Assembly: GCA_910578405.1 (NCBI GenBank)
Contig: CAJTQO010000049.1
Location: 1-25,814 of the forward strand
Origin: an uncultured Lachnospiraceae bacterium
GTDB lineage: Bacteria; Bacillota; Clostridia; Lachnospirales; Lachnospiraceae
Direction: 5' to 3'
DNA length: 25,814 nt
The position numbers and the translations under genes were made by a program. Every line of letters starts with the position of its first letter. Position 1 is the first letter of the stretch. The notes below the pieces were generated by a model, which saw only the letters and a program-made list of their open reading frames with translations, made no database searches and had not been told where the DNA came from. Below are positions 22,356 through 25,814 of this stretch, in pieces.

Positions 22356-23648
22356 TCAACCTACTTTCAGCTTAAATTTCTGTAATTCGCGCTCTGTATT
22401 CACCCGTTCAATCTGCGCCCCTAAAGTCTGCAGTTTTAAGTGGAAATCCTCGTAGCCGCGCTCAATAAACTTAATGTCATCCACCACGGTAAGCCCTTCC
22501 GCCGAAAGCCCTGCAATAACAAGCGCAGCCCCCGCACGCAAATCCGGCGCGGTAATGCCCGCCCCTGTATACCGTTCTACGCCGTCAATTATCGCCGTGT
22601 TCCCCTCCACCTTGATGCTGGCGCCCATCCGGGTCAGTTCGTCCACATACTTGAACCTGTTTTCAAATATACTCTCCGTCACAATGCTTGTTCCCCCCGA
22701 CAATCCCAGCGCCACGACAATCTGTGGCTGCATATCAGTGGGAAACCCAGGATACGGCAAAGTCTTGACATGGGTATGCCCCAATGGTTTGGACGCAACC
22801 ACACGCACCGCATCGTCCGATTCTTCGATTTCACATCCGATTTCCAGCAATTTTGCGCTTATGGACTCCAGATGTTTCGGAATCACATTTTTTACGGTCA
22901 CATCTCCTTTTGTCACCGCAGCAGCAAACATAAACGTCCCTGCCTCTATCTGGTCCGGAATAATGGTATATTCGCTTCCATGAAGTTTTGGCACACCTTT
23001 GATACGGATTACATCCGTCCCTGCGCCTTTGATATCCGCCCCCATACTGTTCAGGAAATTGGCCAAATCCACCACATGGGGTTCCTTGGCCGCATTTTCA
23101 ATCGTTGTCTTGCCTGTCGCCATAGTCGCCGCCATCATAACATTAATGGTGGCGCCCACCGAAACCACATCCAGGTATATATGGTTCCCTTTTAACTCCT
23201 CCGTTTCCGTAATAATCAGCCCGTGTTCAATCCTCACGCTTGCCCCCAGCGCACGAAACCCTTTGATATGCTGGTCGATGGGCCGCAGGCCGATGTTGCA
23301 GCCGCCCGGCAGGGACACTTCCGCTTTCCGGTATTTCCCTAACAGGGCGCCTAACAGATAATAGGAAGCCCTGATTTTCTTAATGTAATCGTCTTCTATC
23401 GTTAAATCGTGGATGTGGGAAGCATTAATCTTCATTGTATGCCTGTCTATGCGGCTTACAATGACTCCTATGCTCTCCATTGCCTGAATCAGTACATTTG
23501 TGTCCCGGACATCCGGCACGTTTTCTATTAATACGGTTTCATCCGTCATCGTTGCAGCCGCAAGGATGGCAAGCGCCGCGTTTTTAGCGCCGCCGATTTC
23601 CACCTCGCCAACCAACGGATTCCCGCCTTTGATTGCATATTGTTCCAT
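22356..23648 (-). CDS. murA: UDP-N-acetylglucosamine 1-carboxyvinyltransferase
   Basis: The 430-residue product has the normal length. K22-N23 (GGAKNAAL) binds substrate. The loop LPGGCNIGLRPIDQH (114-128) carries the catalytic Cys117, so the enzyme should be fosfomycin-sensitive in principle. YPGFPTDMQPQ carries the active-site Asp, and DLRAGAALVIAGL is the late conserved segment. It transfers enolpyruvate from PEP to UDP-GlcNAc, the first committed step of peptidoglycan synthesis. The ATG at 23648 lies 7 nt after GAGGGT. Firmicutes often have two copies (MurA and MurZ); I cannot tell which this is. Transcription from 24036-24063 would give a leader of about 380 nt that contains element A and a small open frame. 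Confidence 0.96.
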   Translation of the reverse strand: MEQYAIKGGNPLVGEVEIGGAKNAALAILAAATMTDETVLIENVPDVRDTNVLIQAMESIGVIVSRIDRHTMKINASHIHDLTIEDDYIKKIRASYYLLGALLGKYRKAEVSLPGGCNIGLRPIDQHIKGFRALGASVRIEHGLIITETEELKGNHIYLDVVSVGATINVMMAATMATGKTTIENAAKEPHVVDLANFLNSMGADIKGAGTDVIRIKGVPKLHGSEYTIIPDQIEAGTFMFAAAVTKGDVTVKNVIPKHLESISAKLLEIGCEIEESDDAVRVVASKPLGHTHVKTLPYPGFPTDMQPQIVVALGLSGGTSIVTESIFENRFKYVDELTRMGASIKVEGNTAIIDGVERYTGAGITAPDLRAGAALVIAGLSAEGLTVVDDIKFIERGYEDFHLKLQTLGAQIERVNTERELQKFKLKVG

Positions 23649-23772
23649 GGTGTACCCTCAATTTATTTTCCTATATGACCCTTTTCCAGGCCGCAGGACA
23701 GTCATTTTTATGGCAATTGCCTGCGCCGGAACCGCCTATTCTATTTTCCATACTGTTTTCCGGGACATACCC

Positions 23773-23922
23773 TTACTGTGGAGTCCAAGTTTGAAATTGC
23801 TTTTGGCCTGCCCCTTCTATTCTATCAAAATCCAAAACTGCCGCCAGTGTGCTGACATGTTTGCATTTCGTCAAATGACCTGCCTGAATATCAGACTGCG
23901 TTGCTGGAGTCAACGATGCCAC
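23773..23922 (-). CDS. Candidate small protein (49 aa, GTG start) in the murA leader
   Basis: GTG at 23922 lies 7 nt after GGGAGG and opens 49 codons to a TAA at 23773. The product begins VASLTPATQSDIQAGHLTKC and ends FQTWTPQ. I recognise no family, no signal peptide and no membrane segment. An overlapping alternative is the ATG at 23928, which gives only five codons (MRWHR). The first residues (V-A/T-S-L) and the surrounding DNA resemble the small frame after the methyltransferase gene (element B, 6708-6776). It could be a genuine small protein, a regulatory leader peptide, or an open frame inside a dispersed repeat. The good ribosome binding site is the main support. Confidence 0.3.
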   Translation of the reverse strand: MASLTPATQSDIQAGHLTKCKHVSTLAAVLDFDRIEGAGQKQFQTWTPQ

Positions 23923-23940
23923 CGCATCGCCTCCCTTCTC
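23825..23940 (-). repeat. Intergenic element A in the murA leader
   Basis: The minus strand holds GCGGTGGCATCGTT and, a little further, AGCAACGCAGTC. In between, CGTTG and CAACG can form a short stem. Element B at 6700-6797 shares 18 of the first 20 positions starting at GGCG, then the AGC(C)AACGCAGTC block. Weaker similarity follows (ATTTGACGAAA versus ATTTAGACAACGAAA). The limits are approximate. Confidence 0.5.
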
Positions 23941-24035
23941 CTCCTTGCGGATGAAAATTTATCCTTCGGAGTTCACCAGATATCATGCACACACATTAGC
24001 GCCGTTCCAGCTCATATAATCCATCTATCTTTATG

Positions 24036-24063
24036 ATTATACCACAAAATCCCTATTTGTAAA
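24036..24063 (-). promoter_or_regulatory. Promoter upstream of murA
   Basis: On the minus strand TTTACA (24063-24058) and TATAAT (24041-24036) are 16 nt apart. It begins 14 nt after the stop of the M23 peptidase gene, which has no visible terminator of its own. Confidence 0.7.
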
Positions 24064-24076
24064 TGACCCTTTTCCT

Positions 24077-25657
24077 TTAGTTCAAATACTTTAATGGATT
24101 CACCTGTGAACCGTTGATTAAAATTTCAAAATGGACATGCGGCCCCGTGCTGACTCCCGTATTGCCGCTAAGCGCTATCTTCTGTCCCTGCGACACGCTC
24201 TGCCCTGCCGATACCAGCACTTTGCTCAGATGCCCGTACCTGGTCTGCCTGCCGTCCGCATGGTTAATATATACCACGTATCCGTAACCGCTGCCCCAGC
24301 CTGCCTTCGCCACTGTGCCTGCGGAAGAAGCCATAACCGCCGTCCCTACCGGCGTAGCCCAGTCTATGCCCTTGTGGTACGAGCTTGCGCCTCTTGTGGG
24401 CCTGCTCCTCCTTCCGAAATTCGAAGTCAGCCTCCCGCCGGAAATCGGTTTGATATACGTAGGCGGTATCTTCGTGCCCCGCTCTACAATCTTTGGCACC
24501 GCTTCATATGTGACCTCTTCCTTTAATATCTCCCTTCCAGTCTCTGCCCGGTCCCGGTAGGAAACTTCCGCCACCACCTTCCGGTGTCCTGCGGAAGGTT
24601 CCTGCAAAGTTTTCATATCGGTAGTGTACCAGTTGTCATTATCCACATATATAATTTCCGCTTCGTAATCCTCCTCGTAGTACAAAGTTTCCTTCCGCTC
24701 TACCGAGAGTTCCGGTTCCGGCACCGTTACGATGATTTCATCCCCCACCCGGATCATGGAATTCTCATTTTCTATACTTTCGTTCATCGCTACCAGCTTT
24801 TCAATGGTAAGGTCATTTTCCAATGCGATTTTAGACAGACTGTCCCCTGCCACCACTTCATAAATCTGGTTTTTCTCCTGGTCTTTCGTCACTTCCTGGA
24901 TTGCTTCATCCAGGGGCGTCAGCTCTTCTTCCGCCAGGTAAGATTCCACCACCTCTATGTCATCCCCAAACTCTAAGGAAATCAGGCCCAGTTCGTAATC
25001 GGAAAATTCCTTTTCTCCCGCCGGTTCCACCGCATCGAACATTTCATCCAGCGCAGCGTAAATCCCTGCCGACGCAAAAACTTCCTGTTCCCCTTCCCCG
25101 GCTTCCTTTTCCTCCCTGGATAGTATATGGGTGGTAAGTACATTTAATTCCCTTGCCGGGTCTAACACCAGTTCCACATCATACGCTCTTTGCGTATCAT
25201 ATTTGTCGATGGAAGAATGCAAAAGCTGCAGCACCTCATCCTTGCTGGCCAGGTTTACGGTGTATTCATTGATTTTGACTGTATACGAACGGTGTAGGGT
25301 ATGTTTTACATTTTCCTGCAATACGTTTACCATCCGTCCGGTCACATCTTCTTCATCGTCAATATGCCCCCAAAACACTTCTTTTCCTTCCAGCTCCATA
25401 TCGCTGTCAATTAAAACCAATTCCGCGCCGTCGCCTGCCATAATCCTGCGCGCCTGTTTCAGGCATTCCTCCGCCGTTTCCCTGCTGCCCACTTCGCCTA
25501 CGGTTTCTCCATTTAACATCACCGTAAACATATTATCTCCCATACTTTCTATTTTAATATATCCCGGCATAAATAATATGCTGGCAATTAATGCTAAAAC
25601 CGCTACCTTAATTTTCCTTATTCTTGCTCTTTTATAATATTTCGTTAATTTTATCAT
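24077..25657 (-). CDS. Membrane-anchored M23 family metallopeptidase with LysM and G5 domains
   Basis: The 526-residue product starts with a basic segment and one hydrophobic helix (about 17-33), likely a membrane anchor or uncleaved signal. A long extracytoplasmic region of unclear fold (about 40-260) follows. Then come a LysM domain (about 264-313, YEVVAGDSLSKIALENDL), a G5-like domain (about 317-396) and the C-terminal M23 (LytM) domain (about 408-525). Zinc ligands are visible: H428 and D432 (HKGID) and H509 (HVHFE), with H476 and H507 as catalytic histidines, so it should be active. M23 enzymes cut peptidoglycan cross-bridges or stem peptides. LysM binds glycan, and G5 is often found in wall-acting enzymes. 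The ribosome binding site is weak (GAG, 9 nt before ATG 25657), which predicts modest translation. Confidence 0.92.
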   Translation of the reverse strand: MIKLTKYYKRARIRKIKVAVLALIASILFMPGYIKIESMGDNMFTVMLNGETVGEVGSRETAEECLKQARRIMAGDGAELVLIDSDMELEGKEVFWGHIDDEEDVTGRMVNVLQENVKHTLHRSYTVKINEYTVNLASKDEVLQLLHSSIDKYDTQRAYDVELVLDPARELNVLTTHILSREEKEAGEGEQEVFASAGIYAALDEMFDAVEPAGEKEFSDYELGLISLEFGDDIEVVESYLAEEELTPLDEAIQEVTKDQEKNQIYEVVAGDSLSKIALENDLTIEKLVAMNESIENENSMIRVGDEIIVTVPEPELSVERKETLYYEEDYEAEIIYVDNDNWYTTDMKTLQEPSAGHRKVVAEVSYRDRAETGREILKEEVTYEAVPKIVERGTKIPPTYIKPISGGRLTSNFGRRSRPTRGASSYHKGIDWATPVGTAVMASSAGTVAKAGWGSGYGYVVYINHADGRQTRYGHLSKVLVSAGQSVSQGQKIALSGNTGVSTGPHVHFEILINGSQVNPLKYLN

Positions 25658-25706
25658 CTTTTTATCTCATTCTATTTTTTCAGTGGTCCATAAACTGGCA
25701 GAAAAT

Positions 25707-25719
25707 GCCAAGCTTTGGC
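25707..25719. promoter_or_regulatory. Small hairpin in the M23 peptidase leader
   Basis: GCCAA/TTGGC with a 3-nt loop is flanked by AAAA and TTTTT on both sides. The stem is only 5 bp. It could act as a weak attenuator between promoter and gene, or mean nothing. Confidence 0.3.
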
Positions 25720-25746
25720 TTTTTATGTTAAAAAAGTAACACTCCT

Positions 25747-25775
25747 ATTTTATCAGTATTTATTTTACTTGTAAA
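25747..25775 (-). promoter_or_regulatory. Promoter of the M23 peptidase gene
   Basis: On the minus strand TTTACA (25775-25770) and TAAAAT (25752-25747) are 17 nt apart, giving a leader of about 85 nt. Confidence 0.75.
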
Positions 25776-25814
25776 GCGAATGTTGGGGGTGGTAGAATGT
25801 ACCTGGGGGTGAGG

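Noticed and set aside
25797..25814. Possible plus-strand gene start (ATG behind GGGGGTGG) at the right edge
   Set aside because: Only six codons are visible and there is no convincing promoter, so it cannot be supported.

Overview
The window reads as a chromosomal housekeeping segment of an anaerobic Clostridia bacterium, most likely a Lachnospiraceae member. The basis is gene content (PHP-containing DnaE beside pfkA, glmS under a glmS ribozyme, metK under a SAM-I riboswitch, LysM/G5/M23 and SleB-type wall hydrolases), strong AGGAGG-type ribosome binding sites and sigma-A-like promoters. Nearly every gene lies on the minus strand. The exceptions are an HD-GYP regulator gene at 20636-21952 and a decayed AAA-ATPase-like gene at 15679-15860. 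The species cannot be fixed from the sequence alone.

Layout, left to right. 1-874: birA, cut by the window edge. 885-1889: argF. 2006-3368: an nfeD / SPFH-domain pair. 3695-4921: a secreted SleB-type wall hydrolase behind a compact promoter/operator region. 5236-6030: proC. 6189-6662: a flavin-binding split-barrel protein. 6773-7585: a SpoU/TrmH rRNA methyltransferase. 7869-8843: pfkA. 9154-12849: dnaE. 13168-14988: glmS with its self-cleaving ribozyme. 15679-15860: the AAA-ATPase-like remnant. 15964-20445: a methyl-cycle block of ahcY, mtaD and metK, with a SAM-I riboswitch in front of metK. 20520-21952: the HD-GYP gene, divergent from metK. 22356-23648: murA. 24077-25657: an M23 peptidase with LysM and G5 domains.

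How the genes fit together. MetK makes SAM. MtaD and AhcY dispose of S-adenosylhomocysteine, either directly or by a deamination-first route through S-inosylhomocysteine. GlmS feeds UDP-GlcNAc synthesis, MurA commits UDP-GlcNAc to peptidoglycan, and the two hydrolases remodel the wall. ArgF and ProC serve arginine and proline synthesis, and PfkA serves glycolysis.

No CRISPR array, tRNA, rRNA, prophage or complete insertion sequence was seen. The least ordinary material is between or inside genes: a four-unit in-frame tandem repeat in dnaE; two related intergenic elements, each with a GTG-start small reading frame (trmH tail and murA leader); a 31-bp direct repeat before proC; a purine-rich degenerate tandem repeat between mtaD and ahcY; and an 8-bp duplication at the HD-GYP start. 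I found no convincing new multi-gene system. The small-ORF element is the best candidate for something undescribed.
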